Shown: in pieces, positions 1-12,659 of the stretch
Numbering within the stretch: the stretch's first letter is position 1
Layout of the letters: each line of letters starts with the position of its first letter
DNA from: Orobanche coerulescens
Taxonomy: Eukaryota > Streptophyta > Magnoliopsida > Lamiales > Orobanchaceae
DNA: 64,000 nucleotides
Reading direction: 5' to 3'
NCBI GenBank assembly: GCA_033398695.1
Contig: CM065801.1
Location: 108,245,170-108,309,169 of the forward strand
The notes under the pieces: model-generated
What the model saw: only the letters and a program-made list of their open reading frames with translations
Told to the model about the DNA's origin: nothing
Database searches by the model: none
Program-made: the position numbers and the translations under genes

Positions 1-3
1 AAT

Positions 4-165
4 AATAACCGAGAATACCCTCAACAATATAAACTCCAAACGATCAGCAAAGGATCAACAATAACCGAGAATACCCTCAACAAGGTAAACTCCAAACGAT
101 CAACAAAGGATCAACAATAACCGAGAATACCATCAACAAGGTAAACTCCAAATGATCAGCAATAA
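4..165. repeat. Three copies of a 56-bp tandem repeat
   Basis: Copies begin at 4, 60 and 116, each with AATAACCGAGAATACC, and differ at a few positions. The single-copy equivalent on the other strand lies near 46300-46360 in the type-B segment, so the triplication is local to this copy. Confidence 0.9.
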
Positions 166-2463
166 TGGATCTCAAAGAAATAACACCGACTATCGAACAT
201 ACCCCTCGGGCGTATGCACAACCAGTCGCAAACCATCGAACATATCCAATCATACATAGACTATAAACGACCAAACAATATGGCTCAAAGATGGACGTCA
301 TAGTACGCCCGATCCGGAAATGTGTCCGTGCACATGTCCACCCCGTATACGGAATCCAGGATATACGTGGGACATGTACCTAATTAGCCTCATGAACTAC
401 GTTTCGTCTCCACGGTTCAATGTGGAAATATCAACACATAACCATAGTGTGCCCAGCTAAAAATCATACACAATAACCAATCGGAACACAGATATGACTC
501 CAGATATGTCACGATGCAACATGACAACGAAACATAAAAAAATCACATATCCAATAAGGATCAAAAGACTCACTGAAGTGAACAACAGCAGACTGACAAA
601 GAAAAGTCGACACGACTAATCAATATCCAAAACATCAATCCTGGGGTCATCATCCCCGAATGAATGATCAACACGATCTACGATCTCAATACATCAGTCC
701 TGGAATCAACATCCCTCAACGAATAACCAATACGAATCAGCATACAACAATTCATCAGAATAATTATCCTCATAACTGAACAATACTTACATTACCTCAA
801 AGCCGTAGACAATGTCATTTCCACGAACAAACATCCCTGAACGAATACACAGTTATATGAATAATATCAATTAAGTTACTGTCCATTCAATATTAATAAA
901 CCTTTATCCCGATACTCATGTCATCACGATAATTACCCTCGATATCCGACATTCCATATCATAGATCAAAGATAACTCCCATCTCTGTCTTCAATCAAAC
1001 ATAATTAAATCATATACATTATGATTTGTCCCAAACCACGGCATGATAAACAAATCATCATCTCGACAGTTTACATCTATAATATAATTGCTATATGAAT
1101 TATAAATGAAATGAAAGCGAAACCAATCATCAAATATTATAAACTGAACAAGTATAAACTTGCCTCGATACCGATACGATGAAATCATTACCAATCCTAT
1201 TGCCTTCATCTACGAGCTCCTCAATCCCAACCAAAAGCAATCTACGAACTCTTCAGCCTCAACCGCAACACAACGGTCACAATCAACTATCAAACATCTC
1301 AACCTATTGCAATAATCGATTAACGTACATTCGATAATAATCAACAACCGATATAGACAACCAATCAGACTCAATGGTTCAACGAAACCTCGATCATACA
1401 CATAAAACCAATTAATCCAACTCAACAAATACGAACTCATATCCACAATACATGTCGTAACTCGTTGATCACAACTAACAATCAATAATCGATCAACAAA
1501 CACAACGGTTCTACAATATCCCGAATAAACACAAATCCGAACAACTAAATCAATCGATCATGAACTCAAAACCACAACACGATCCATAATCCGATAAACA
1601 TATTGATAATCAAATTAAACCAACAAGGGTCTAACATTACCAACTCCAAATTCAATCTTACATACGTATACGAGTACAAGTTTCCTCCTTGTAAATTCAT
1701 AACAAAACCCACTTACCGATTATCATCATCAATCCGGATAATCCAATTAGTTCAACATATAGATGATCATATTCCAAGGGTGTCAAATAATTCAATCATT
1801 CAATTTGAGCACTTGTTCAATACGTGTGAACTTCCAAACTTAAAGGTGAATAATAATCTCATCAAACTCGGAATCATATTCGTATTCCTATACAAATATT
1901 GTACCAAAACACATAACTTAGTTCTAGATATGAATATTCCATATTCATATCCAAAACACCAACACCTTAAACATATTCATCAAATCATATAATCCAAGAG
2001 TTCCTAAATCACAATGATATCAATTCAATCACAATCCTATGAAAACGTATAGAACTTCCCAAGTTCTACCCATTGAAGCAATTTATTGGACACATTGAGG
2101 GCATAATCCAATTTAATCGATTAACGGAGGTTTTCTCGAATTTGCTCCACAAAACTTCCAAAATAATGAATGATTCCGAGAATAAAAGGAAATTCTATCA
2201 ACAATTTGAGTTAGAACAAATGAAATCGGCTAAAACATCATGAAACCCCAAAAGTCCCCAAAACCAAGGGTTCAAGTGTTCTTACCTTCGATCTAGATGA
2301 AACGAGGCGAAAGATGATGTTAGACATGAATCAAACATACAAAAAATGATGTTCTATGATGCTCCCGTTCAAACCCTCGATTTCTATCAAAGGATCGCGA
2401 AAAACGAAGAAAAATGGGGAAATGGCCGAGTGACCCGGTGTTCAGGCCATAAATAGATGATTC

Positions 2464-2720
2464 TTGCCGGGCACTTATGGCCGTAACCAGCCATATCTTA
2501 CGGCCGTAACCGGCCGTCTCAAACCTTCTGCCCAATTTGGCCGGCATCCTTACGGCCGTTGTCGTCATCCCCTTTACGTACGTAATCGGCCTTACGGCCG
2601 TACCTGGCCACAACCTTACAGCCGTTATCGGCCAGTCCTCACGAGTCACTGTCGGCCGTAACCGGCCATCCCAGCGAGTCACTACCGACCATAACCGGCC
2701 ATCCCAGCGAGTCACTGCCA
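2464..2720. repeat. GC-rich array of GGCCGTAA-type near-palindromes
   Basis: Variants of TTACGGCCGTAACCGGCC recur about ten times, for example near 2479, 2500, 2552, 2592, 2617, 2652 and 2688. The last copies alternate with a CCCAGCGAGTCACT spacer. In the LTR's own direction the array lies about 0.6-0.8 kb downstream of the TATA box, so it is probably transcribed leader or R/U5. Short open frames across it are by-products of the repeat. Confidence 0.8.
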
Positions 2721-3283
2721 GAACACATGCAGCACTGGCAGGTCCTGCAACTTGGACAGGTGCCTTATTCGAAATGTCCGTCTCCGTTCGGTCGTAACTT
2801 TAACAATCCGATGTATTCTAACATCTAAACAATCCTCATTCATAATTTAAGGTGTATATTATCATATTCTCCAACATACTGTCCTCCTAACATCAAGAAT
2901 CAAAACAATTCTACCAAGTACACCAAGAACACTATGATTCTAAAATCATAACCAACATAATCAAGGCATAAAAAATCATATCCTTCAACATATAGTTCAT
3001 ATAATCTCAATAATCGTAACAACAATACCATACTCATATTCATTCGAATCATTCATCAACAATAACATCAAAATCCGAATTCAAGGAGAGGATTATCCAA
3101 CATACCTCTTAGAAGATGAAATACACAAGCAAACACTTCAAGAATCAACAATAGCTCCGTAATAGCTCCAATCCCATGTTTCCAAGCTCATAATCAACTT
3201 AGAAGAGCTGAAACTCCCTTTCTCAGTGGTGAAGGCAAAAAAACGAAGTGGAGTTATGAACAAAATGAAATGACGGGCATTCA

Positions 3284-3560
3284 CTTTTATAAACTTCCCG
3301 CTCGTTACGTACGTTGACTTGCTACAGTATATTCTCATTTTACGTACGTAATACACCCTCTATAGCATACATAATGCTCGGGGTTGACTCGCCTGTCCAC
3401 ATCCACTGTCGAAAGCTGCCGACATAGGGCCCACATGTCGATCGTATCCGGATCCTATCCGATTCCTCTTGTTACGTACGTAATGCCTTATGCATAACGT
3501 ACGTAAAACTAGCAACTTAACGTACGTTAGCAATTAAATTTAGCGTACATAATGGCCTTC
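3284..3560 (-). promoter_or_regulatory. U3 promoter of type-B LTR: ACGTACGT palindromes plus TATA box
   Basis: Copies or close variants of TTACGTACGTAA occur near 3305, 3340, 3474, 3497, 3521 and 3540. On the minus strand the last one ends at 3305 and is followed 11 bp later by TTTATAAAAG (complement of 3284-3293), a good TATA box. Transcription would run leftward. The layout is the same as in the other gypsy LTRs of this window. Promoter activity is inferred. Confidence 0.7.
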
Positions 3561-3865
3561 TGCACTTGGCCAAAATCCAACTATTTCTGTCTGACGTCTC
3601 GACATACATAATACAAACATACGGCATACTGAATACAGATACTGGATCTAATAACATTCTCATATGATATACCCGATATCAAAATTAAAACAACGTGATA
3701 CACGATATCCTCAAACACAATTGTCGACCAAGTACGACAATTACACCATTACAAATGTCTCAGTTCTCAATTTATTTTATCCATACTGTATCGACACCAA
3801 ACTATACAATTTTTCTCAGATAAAATAACGCGAAAAATTTATACCGAAAATTTGGGTATTACAGT

Positions 3866-4895
3866 GGCCTCTTAAATTCATCCAATGTATGTATGAGAGA
3901 TGGTAAATGCAAAAACAGATATCCTAGGGATTACATAGAGAGCACTTCGCAGCGTAAGGATAGTTATCCATTGTATAGACGACGGAATGATTCCAGAACA
4001 GTACATATGCGGGGTCATGCTCTTGACAATAGGTGTGTGGTACCATATAACCCCTACCTTCTAGCCAAATTCGGCTGCCATATTAACGTAGAGATATGTG
4101 TTGGCCTCAGGCTCATCAAATACATGTACAAATATGTTTGGAACGGCACCAACAGAATTGCATTCAATGTCGTTGAATAGACAGACATATCAAAAATGGA
4201 TGAGATTACAGATTTCTAGTCGGCTTGGTGGTTATGTGCTCCGGAGGCTATGTGGCGAATCTATGCGTTCATATTAAGTGAAATACATCCAGCTATACTG
4301 CAGCTTCAGGTTCATTTACCCAACAGGCAGAAAGTTTCATTCTCATCCTCACGGACTCTCCCTGATGTCCTTGCTAATCCAGGTGCCTTAAAAAACACAG
4401 CTAACATAATTTTTCGCAATGAATGCGCATTCACATACAATTGCACAAATGGGCCTGCTGTATAGGGATTTCCCACGTTTTTTTTGTATGGTATGCAACT
4501 TAAAAAACATGGAATCGGAGATTTAAAGGAGTTTGCATTGGGCGTTTGGTCAGTGTTAGCCCAGTTGATGGCGAACGATACTATCTGCGACTACTGCATA
4601 ATCATGTTCGCACAGCAGCATCTTTTGATAATCTCAGACTATACAATGGCATTTTATATCCCACATTTCGAGCTTCTACTTTAGAATGAGGTCTATTAGT
4701 ATCAGACACAGATGTTGAAAACTCTCTGGCTGAGGCTTGCTGCTATCAAATGCCACACTCACTCCGTCATCTCATTGCGACAATTTTACCAAATAATACT
4801 CCATCTAATCCTCGAGTATTATGGGATGCTTTTAGATTATTTTTGGGATACGATTACATTTCTCTCAAAAATATACCGACAGTGAGGTTTCTCTT
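3866..4895 (+). pseudogene. Helitron Rep/endonuclease domain, C-terminal part, decayed
   Basis: Conceptual translation shows the conserved block of plant Helitron Rep-helicase proteins: GLLN, CMRDGKC, KDSYPLYRRR, VVPYNPYL, CHINVEICVG and KYMYKYVWNG. The KYxYKY motif is where the Rep nuclease tyrosines sit. Further blocks follow after frame changes: PEAMWRIYAF and QLQVHLPNRQ (4232-4330), then GERYYLRLLHNHVR and SFDNLRLYNG (4576-4655), then QMPHSLRHLIATILP (4748-4792). Stops and at least three frame changes break it, one near 4195-4230 and one just before 4896. The N-terminus is missing because the minus-strand LTR inserted at 3863. In intact elements this protein nicks and rolls the Helitron. 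Here it is certainly inactive. Confidence 0.85.
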
Positions 4896-6464
4896 ATGAC
4901 ACTTAAATCCATTGACGTTTTTTTGCAATCTGCCGTTCGAACAATTGATGAGTTTGATTTGGTCGACTATATTGTCGGGGCCTCACGAGACCAGATTCAG
5001 GCTCGAGATTTTGATGAGGAACAAAATTATGTTTTCTCCGATCTGGATTTACACTCAATAAGCTTGCTAAATTCAAAGCAACGTGAGGCTTTTGATGCCA
5101 GCATGCATACTCTCGACGATAATCATTCGGCTGCTTTCTTTGTGGATGGTCCAGCTGGATCTGGGAAGACATTTCTCTATTGATATCTTCTCGCGGCAGT
5201 TCATTCAAGGCATTTCATAGCTCTCGCAGTTGCATCCTCCGGAGTAGCAGCATCCTTACTCCCCGGTGGCCGTACAGCTCACTCAAGATTCAAACTCCCT
5301 ATTGTTGTAGAGGATGAGGTTTGCACAATCAGCAAACAAAGTGTACATGCTCGTATCATAATTGCTGCTAAGCTTATTATTTGGGATGAGGCTTATATGG
5401 CACACCGCAAAAGTATCGAGGCAGTTGACACTTTGTTGCGGGACCTCATGGAAAATGATGTACCTTTCGGGGGGAAGACCATTGTTTTTTGCGGCGATTT
5501 CAGGCAAATGCTTCCTATAGTTATTGGCGGTAGTCGTTCTGATGCTACTGATGCCTGTCTAATCAATTCTCACTTGTGGCATTCTATCCGCAAGTTTCGT
5601 CTTCTTGAAAATATACGTGCTAGGGATGATTCAGCCTTCAAATATTTCCTAATTAGAGTTGGTGATGGAACTCAGCCTTGTGTGCAAAATGTTGATATTT
5701 CCCTACCCTCAAACATGTGTCTCTCTTATAGGCATATCGATAATCTTCTTGATGAGTTGCTTTCAGAAATTTTCCCCAGTTTTGAGCTTTATCCTTGAAA
5801 TCCAGATTCACTCCTTTGACGTGCTATTTTAACTCCCAAAAATGACTGCGTGCACGAGATAAATACATCCTTAATTGAGAAATTCCCGGGTTCCGCCATC
5901 AATTACTATAGCACAGATCTGACAACCGATCCTTTCCAACAGGCCTATTATCAGGATTACATGAACTCTGTTAATACTCCTGGCCTGCCTCCCAACTTTC
6001 TTCATCTAAAACTCAATTGTCTTATAATGTATATGCGCAATATTAACCCCTCCGAGGGACTCTTCAATGGTACCCGTCTTATTTGCCGTCAATTAGACAA
6101 ACATATTTTGGGTGCTGAAATCGTGTCGGGGCAAGATGCTGGAGAATTTGTATTTATACCACGTATACCTTTAGAACCCAATGACACGCAAAAATGTCGT
6201 ATCCCATTTAAGAGTCATCAATTTCCTGTCCGACTTTGTTTTGCTATGACCTTCAATAAATCCCAGGGACAAATGCTCGACAGTGTTGGAATTTACCTCC
6301 CCAAACCAGTTTTCTCTCACGGACAACTCTATGTTGCTCTTTCTCGAGCTAGAAAAGCAGCCGACATTAGAATTCTTGTTCGGCCGTCTTCAGTACATTC
6401 TACCTCAGCTCACCAAACCAAAAATATTGTTTACAGAGACATTATTGATGCCGCAATTCTCTAA
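4896..6464 (+). pseudogene. Helitron PIF1-family helicase domain with in-frame stops
   Basis: This is one continuous frame of about 520 codons broken by stops at 5181, 5796 and 5817, and it is the C-terminal half of a Rep-helicase protein. Visible motifs in order: QREAFD (about residue 66), Walker A GPAGSGKTFLY (about 86-96), ASSGVAASLL, Walker B IIWDEA (about 160), GGKTIVFCGDFRQMLPIV (about 192-209), LLENIRA, NGTRLICRQL, and the C-terminal FNKSQGQ and LYVALSRAR motifs of superfamily 1B helicases. The protein would unwind DNA during rolling-circle transposition. The stop at 5181 follows LY where relatives commonly have arginine, so CGA to TGA is likely. The upstream Rep part lies in another frame, so the ATG at 4896 is not a real start. 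Family assignment is secure. Confidence 0.92.
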
Positions 6465-7097
6465 GCTCACTATTTCATGTTACATAAACAAACACTTGGT
6501 TCTCCTATTTGATGTGCGTTTTATTATTTATGTGTTTCACTAGCACGCTGACTACTTGTCTGTATTATCTGGCACGGCTATATTTTATTAACTAAATAAA
6601 ATATTATCTTCTAACATTCTACATTCACTTATACCTTTTCTGCACCTATGGTCTCACATGCACATCCGTATCGAATAAAGCACTGTTAACAATGTCCTTG
6701 CTCTGAGATTACATGTACTACTAATATTTTGTATGTTTTTAGTGTTGTTAGCATAAACCTGTTTAGACATCATCATTAAATATATTTGATATCAGCATCC
6801 TATCCTCTTTATTATTTATGGTTTTCTCATTTTCAAAGGTCGTTGAGGCTCAGAATCTTATTTCTGTTCTTCAAGCTCAGTTTTTTTTTTCAATTTGTTC
6901 TCAATTTTTTCCTCATTCGATTTGCTTCCAATTTTATGTATTTGTGTGTGTGCTGATGTGGTTTTTAGTTTGACACTGGTCTTTTAGCAAAAAAATTTCC
7001 TGTTCTGCGCATATTTTTGCCTTTTTTTTATTTTTTTATTGTTATTTAGATCTGGTTACTTTTACTGATTCGCCTCATTTCAGGTGTACCTTCATTT

Positions 7098-7370
7098 CCC
7101 TATATTAAAATGCAAGCAAATTAAAATCTAAAAGTCTGAAGGCACTAATCTTGCACTGCCAGGACCGACAGTGTCCCTCGGATCATTGTCAAGAGCCTGC
7201 AGATCCCGATTTTAATTTAAACAGATTTTATTCTCGAAAATGAAATTGACTCCCTGATTTTTAATCCTATCAACTGCATGCTCTCTTTTGATTTTTATAC
7301 TTTTCGGATTTCTTTGTGATTATCATATATTCTGTGTTTCAATGAGTTCTTTGATCTATCATTCGCTGCT
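7098..7370 (+). repeat. Diverged copy of the 265-bp Helitron spacer repeat
   Basis: Shares ATTTGTGATTATCATATATT, the GCTCTCTTTTGAT block and the TTTAAACAGATTTTA block in the same order as the tandem copies at 8382-8913, with more substitutions and gaps. Confidence 0.7.
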
Positions 7371-8381
7371 TTGTTGTTTCTGTATCTTTGTGGGTTTTTT
7401 TTGGAGGAGAGGCTGACTTCGAAATCATGTTTTGACATCGCTCTTTTTTGCTGTTATTGTAGTTGTATAATAGAATCACAGGATCTCCATCGTCCGGCTC
7501 CTGCTTCAGGTGTTTACCTCACCTCTCCTCCTCACCTCCTTGAAACCTGTTGTTCTTCGATTTTCCTCTCATATCTCCTCTTCTTGGTGTGATGCTCTCT
7601 TACCTTATCTTCTCTGCTTTTCTTCTTTGCATCGCATATCTGCACAGGTAATTCCTATTCCTCTGTTGGTTGTTAGTTCAGTTTTCCTGTCTCTTTTCGC
7701 GAGGTGGGTGGTTACGTTTCTAGTTGTTTTGTGTCTTTTGCCTCTTTTCAGATTTAGTGATTCTTCTGTTTGTTTATTGTTTTGTTCACAGATTGAATCT
7801 CTCTGGCTATACAATTTCGGGCATCAGGTTGGTGGTTATGTTTCTATGCTTGCAAATGTTTTGTCCTTCGTGATTCTTTCGACATTTTCGAGTGCTCCTG
7901 CCCTGTCTTCGATTTTGATTTCATGCGTAGCTACTTCTCTACACTCCTTCTTGTTTGATTTTGGTTTACACTGCCGGTTTTTCTCTGTGCAGGCAGTGTT
8001 TTATGTACCTCATCGGGTTGTCACCGATTTTGTAGGCTACTAGGTCGTTCTTCAGTGGCTGGCTTCTAGGTCGTTCTTCAATGGCCTTCCTTGTGTTATA
8101 ATTCGTGGCTCGAGCTATATTTGTCAGCTCTTTTCAGAGAAAATATTTAAGTGTTCGAGTTAGCCCCTAATTTTTAGGTTGTTCTTTATGCTTATTTTCT
8201 TCAGAATGTTTATTATTCGTTTCTCTTTCCTATTACATATTTTGTTTAGTGTGTCTTTGTTTACCCTTTTTTTCTTAATTCTTTCGTTTGGAGTCATCCT
8301 GACCCTCTCTTTTGCTGTTAGTCTTTGTTGTTTGATTCGAATGCCGGTTGTTATGACCTACTGTTTTCGCTTGTTGCGAAC

Positions 8382-8913
8382 CCTCTTGTTGCTCTAACTG
8401 GTTGCATTCGTTTCGGGTGTGCTCTCGTTCTCCTGCATTAAATTCCATACAAATTAAAATCCTCAAGCGGATTCTGGTTTTATTTTAAACAGATTTTAAT
8501 CTCAAAAATCAGATTGAGTCAACATATTTGATTCCTATCAGCTGTGTGCTCTCTTTTGATCTTTGTACTTTTTGGATTTATTTGTGATTATCATATATTC
8601 TGTGTTTCAATGGCTTCTTTCTCAGTTTTTAATATTGCACCGTTCGACGGCCTCTTGTTGCTCTAACTAGTTGTATTCATTTCGGGTGTGCTCTCGTTCT
8701 CCTATATTAAAATCCTTACAAATTAAAATCCTCAAGCGGATTTCGGTTTGATTTTAAACAGATCTCAAAAATCAGATTGAGTCCACATATTTGATTCCTA
8801 TCAGCTGTGTGCTCTCTTTTGATCTTTGTACTTTTCGGATTTATTTGTGATTATCATATATTCTGTGTTTCAATGGCTTCTTTCTCAGTTTTTAATATTG
8901 CACCGTTCGACGG
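8382..8913 (+). repeat. Tandem duplication of about 266 bp
   Basis: Two near-identical copies, 8382-8650 and 8651-8913, each start CCTCTTGTTGCTCTAACT and end CACCGTTCGACGG. Each ends in a short open stretch reading MASFSVFNIAPFDG; only the second continues open to 9097. Confidence 0.9.
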
Positions 8914-9133
8914 TAAAGGAGATTCCACTGTTTCGTCGTTTATGCATCTTTGTGGTTCCTTTTTTGGAAAGGAGCTGACCTCGAAATCGTGTATTGACAT
9001 GGGTTTTTCTTATATCTATACTCGGTATTCAAATTTGCTTTGTATTGTTGCTGACAACTTATTCATAAAAATTATTAATGATATTTACTGCCGTTAACAT
9101 CTTGCATTATTCATAAAACAATATACCGAGTGA

Positions 9134-11227
9134 ATGGAGCGCAAAATATTTTCACTTGATACAATAACTCCTGACACAAGGAAATGGACAGCAAAAGTTT
9201 CGGCCCTAAATAAATCAGAACCTCGATCTTCGTCGCAACCTGCTGCCAAAAGATTTCAGAAGATACTATTGGCAGACGATAAGGTAAATATTTTTCTTGC
9301 AACTATACCTGCATCTCTTTTTTGCAAACCACTTTTTTATATCTCGAATTTACATTAAACAGGGCAATAAGGTTGAAGGAATGTTATATCGTGGGGATGT
9401 CGAACTTCTCAAAAACAACTTCGAGATGCATCGGACTTACCTTATATCAAATACAGTGGTGCGGCCAGTTAAATTAGGCTTCGAAGATCATTTGACCAAC
9501 AACAAATATCAGTGGATTCTTGGTGCAAGAACAGCTATTCTAGCAACTGATGAGAAATCATTTATTCCTTCTGAACTCACCCCCACTTTCATACAATACA
9601 ACAGCTTCCGTGATTTCATTGGCACCAGAACATTAATAAGTAATTTCTTATCAAATTTGCATTCGATTTTGCATCTTAAAATTTTTTTCTCATACTGAAT
9701 ATGCTATATAATATCTGTAGGTACGACCGTAGTTATAATCGGTAGACGTGACCCAAGAATGATTTCTTCAAAGGGAAAGCAACACATGCTTCATGATTAT
9801 GCAGCAATAGACGATGCGTGCGTAGTCATTTCTAGATTTTACATTCAATAACTCTCTTGCATGCCTGCAAAATATTGTTTTTGCATGTAATCTAAAACCA
9901 ATCAGGTAGCAAACTTTAAAACATGAGGTCTCTAATTATTAAAAAAATACACATACATGTGATATGAATATATTAAAAAATACTTCAACCCAAAATACTG
10001 ATCATAATAGATTTTTTCAGCATCATATTTATCTGTTTGCATACACCAAATATGCGTATCTTATGTATACGACATTATATTGTCATCCCTATTTTTGCAT
10101 ATACCACATCTACTATTTGATCAATGATTGGCTGCATATTTTCAGGTTCAAACCCTTCATTATAACTTTCTGGAATGACGCTACGACAGATGATGTTTAC
10201 AATCAACTCGACTCTATAAAAGACAGACGTGTTATTGCTGCATTAAATTTCAGTGAGACAGATTTTCACAGTATTCTCGCTCTCTTTCCACATTCATTCC
10301 TTTGCTTCATAAAGATCGCTATATCTAACAGGACAGTCCCCTCACATATAAATCAGCGGCTATTTTTTCCCTTCAACAACATACCTGCATATATCTCACT
10401 CAGCTCTACCTCCGCATCTGTTATCTTATTGAATTCGGAACTCAGCCGAGTCATAGCTCTTCAAAAATGGGGAGTACATATTTCCAAATGTCTATATTTT
10501 TGGTTACATTTACTATAATCACATATCCTTTTACAAGCACTCAATGTACAAAGAAAAGATTGACAAACTTTTGCAGCATGGCAATATCTTCCAAACATCA
10601 CAAACCACTTCCACTATCGATCCTCAAACAATCATATATGTTGAAACAATCCTTGCAGTAGAACATGTGCATAATTTTATGCTGAATGACACATTTTCTA
10701 CTCATGTCTATGAATCTGTAATTTCATTTTCATTTTTGCCTCTGTATATGCAGTATAATCTCTGTAATTAGTTAAAGATGTTTGTCTTCTATTAATGGCT
10801 ATCACAATCATATCTGTTCAAACATTCCTTGCAGTGATGAATGAAACATGTTCTACTCCTGTTTATGAATCTTTAATTTCATTTTCCTACTATGGTGTGG
10901 AAAGACATTTTCACCTCTGTATACCCTGTGTGGTCTCTGTAATTAGTGACAGATGTTCTTTTCTATTACCAGTTGCCAACTTTTTTAAGTGGTAGTCAAG
11001 TCTGTTTGGAATAACTATTTCTATGTTGTGTTGCTTTTTATTACGCATTGCTTACTCATTTCTTAAAGGAAATCTTTAAATGCTTCCCTAATAAATATTT
11101 TACTAAATTTCATTTTCCAAACAGCCGGGCACATCTAACCCGCTGGTTCGAAGTCGACTTGCCCGCAGGACTCAAAATTTCATCTACCCATGCTGCAACA
11201 AATGCCATCGCCTGACAACTGCAACAT
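9134..11227 (+). pseudogene. RPA70-like gene of the Helitron, 5' portion
   Basis: Related to the large subunit of replication protein A, a known accessory gene of plant Helitrons, which binds single-stranded DNA. Exons inferred from frame and GT/AG borders: 9134-9283 (ends LLADDK), 9363-9639 (GNKVEGMLYRGD, RTYLISNTVVRPV, QWILGARTAI), 9721-9817 (VVIIGRRDPRMISSKGKQHMLHDYAAIDD), 10146 to about 10480 (FKPFIITFWND, then SSTSASVILLNSEL) and 11125-11227 (FIYPCCNKCHR). The codon phases fit at the second, third and fourth exon joins. The exons correspond to tandem OB folds followed by the first half of the DBD-C zinc ribbon. Element C interrupts the gene inside that ribbon, and the rest is at 23283-23536. 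The first four exons have no obvious internal stop, so the gene looks much younger than the helicase. The N-terminus could start further upstream. Confidence 0.82.
10630..10990 (+). repeat. Direct duplication of about 176 bp within an RPA intron
   Basis: The segment starting AATCATATATGTT at 10630 recurs in diverged form at 10806. It includes the shared CTTGCAGT, TATGAATCT and TAATTTCATTTTC blocks and a CTCTGTAATTAGT block at the end of each copy. It lies between the exon ending near 10480 and the one starting at 11125. Confidence 0.75.
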
Positions 11228-12053
11228 TGTAACACCCCAATCTGCTTAGGGATATTACACGCCGTAGATCCTTTCTGCAAGGATCCACCAGGCAAGAAAC
11301 CACAAAACAAACCCACATGTGGTCGGTTCGACCAAAACATAAAACCGTAGACCGATTAGGTCTCTCAAAATACAACATGGCAGTACAACTGATAAACCAA
11401 AATATTACTCGATCACCATTTACACAACATGTCCATCCTCTTAAGGTTGACAAAGAACTAAAAATAAATACTTAGTCCGACAGATCACTGACGGACAACC
11501 GACTACAACTGTGACTAGTATCGCTGCTTTACATCATCCTCCATGTCGATCCTGTGGTTGCTCTCTCACAAATCGGAATATCTGAAAAACATAACATAAT
11601 CCCCCAACGAGGGGTTAGTGATGGAAATCGCTAGCGAGTAATCAAGCTATATAATTATACATCACGAATACAACCGTTATGAAAATAACATTTCGACAAG
11701 GTAGTAACACGATCCCCGAGTCTAAAGTCTTTTGAAAATTATTTCCTTTAAAATAAATCATGAGAATTACTCGAGAAATCACTTTAAGAGATTATTTAGA
11801 GACTTCGGGGGTGTCAGTATAAAATCATGAAAAGATTTATAATTCCTCTTTTCAAAAGGGGGTTTCTTTCAAAATCATATAAATGATTTTATTTTCAGCC
11901 CAAACCTCAAAGACAAAAACATATTCACTAATATAACCGGGATTCAAGATTCTAACATAAACAATTCGGAGATATCAAATCAACAGTCAAATCGTCTCCG
12001 TGGCCCCGAAGGGTCCCATCCGGATTAGCTCATCGAAAATAAATTTAAACACA

Positions 12054-12552
12054 CCCATAAGTTATCTTAACATCGCACTCGCAAGTGACGATTCTCGGAG
12101 CCCTCTCCAGACCTACCCGATTAGATAACCTTATGGTCAAATCTTAACATCTGGCCGTACTCGCAAGCACGCACCTCCGGAGGCCTCGACGGACCCTACT
12201 CGGATAACATCATTCAAGAACGCCCATAAGTTATCATGACATCGCACTCGCAAGTGACGATTCTCGGAGTCCTCCCCAGACCTACCCGAATTGATAACCT
12301 TATGGTCACAACGTAACGTATGGCCGTACTCGCAAACACGCGCCTCCAGAGGCCTCGGTGGACCCTACCCAGATAACATCATTCAAGCACGCCCATAAGT
12401 TACCATGACATCACACTCGCAAGTGCCGATTCTCGGAGCCCTCCCCAGACCTACCTGAATTGATAACCTTATGGTAACAACGTAACGTCTGACCGTACTC
12501 GCAAGCACGCGCCTCCTGAGGACTCGACAGGACCCCTACCCGTATAACATCT
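12054..12552. repeat. Three 169-bp tandem repeats in element C 3' LTR
   Basis: Copies start with CCCATAAGTTA at 12054, 12223 and 12392. Each contains CTCGCAAGTG, CCAGACCTACC, CCTTATGGT and a CTCGCAAGCACGC-like block. The 5' LTR has the same set at 17111-17594. Confidence 0.9.
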
Positions 12553-12659
12553 CAACTCTAAAGAAAGATGAAAACTTAGAGTTACAAGACTCCAAAATTG
12601 CCCTATCCGCAGAAGGATGAAGAAATGGTGAGAAATGACGAACACGGTCAACTCCTGGG

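Larger units (their letters stand above)
1..3863 (-). mobile_element. Long type-B gypsy LTR, cut by window edge
   Basis: The minus strand starts with TGTAATACCC at 3863, the usual 5' end of the gypsy LTRs in this window. Reading leftward, the sequence is homologous to the type-B segments on the plus strand at 25853-33740 and 36748-46640. Shared blocks include the piece ending in the GATATC/CATGTGAG-like stretch near 3650-3720 and the tract at 900-970 that matches 32695-32760. The 3' end is left of position 1, so LTR length, internal region and TSD are unknown. It interrupts a Helitron Rep gene whose coding sequence begins at once at 3864. It holds a palindrome array, a TATA box and a GC-rich repeat array, listed separately. 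No credible protein is encoded. Assignment as an LTR rests on the terminal TGTAAT and on homology; it could be a solo LTR or part of a full element. Confidence 0.75.
6465..9133 (+). other. Helitron spacer between helicase and RPA-like gene
   Basis: T-rich and intron-like sequence with no credible protein. It holds three related copies of a roughly 265-bp segment (see the repeat entries) and pyrimidine-rich stretches that give spurious frames, notably 7510-8043. The part nearest 9134 may contain the promoter or first exon of the RPA-like gene. Confidence 0.5.

Noticed and set aside
2320..2797. Frames on both strands with repeated RWDGRL- and YGR-like peptides
   Set aside because: They translate the GGCCGTAA array inside an LTR; no start context or homology.
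7510..8043. 177-codon open frame
   Set aside because: Pyrimidine-rich sequence gives an L/S/F-rich product without domain; it overlaps Helitron spacer and the frame is a composition effect.
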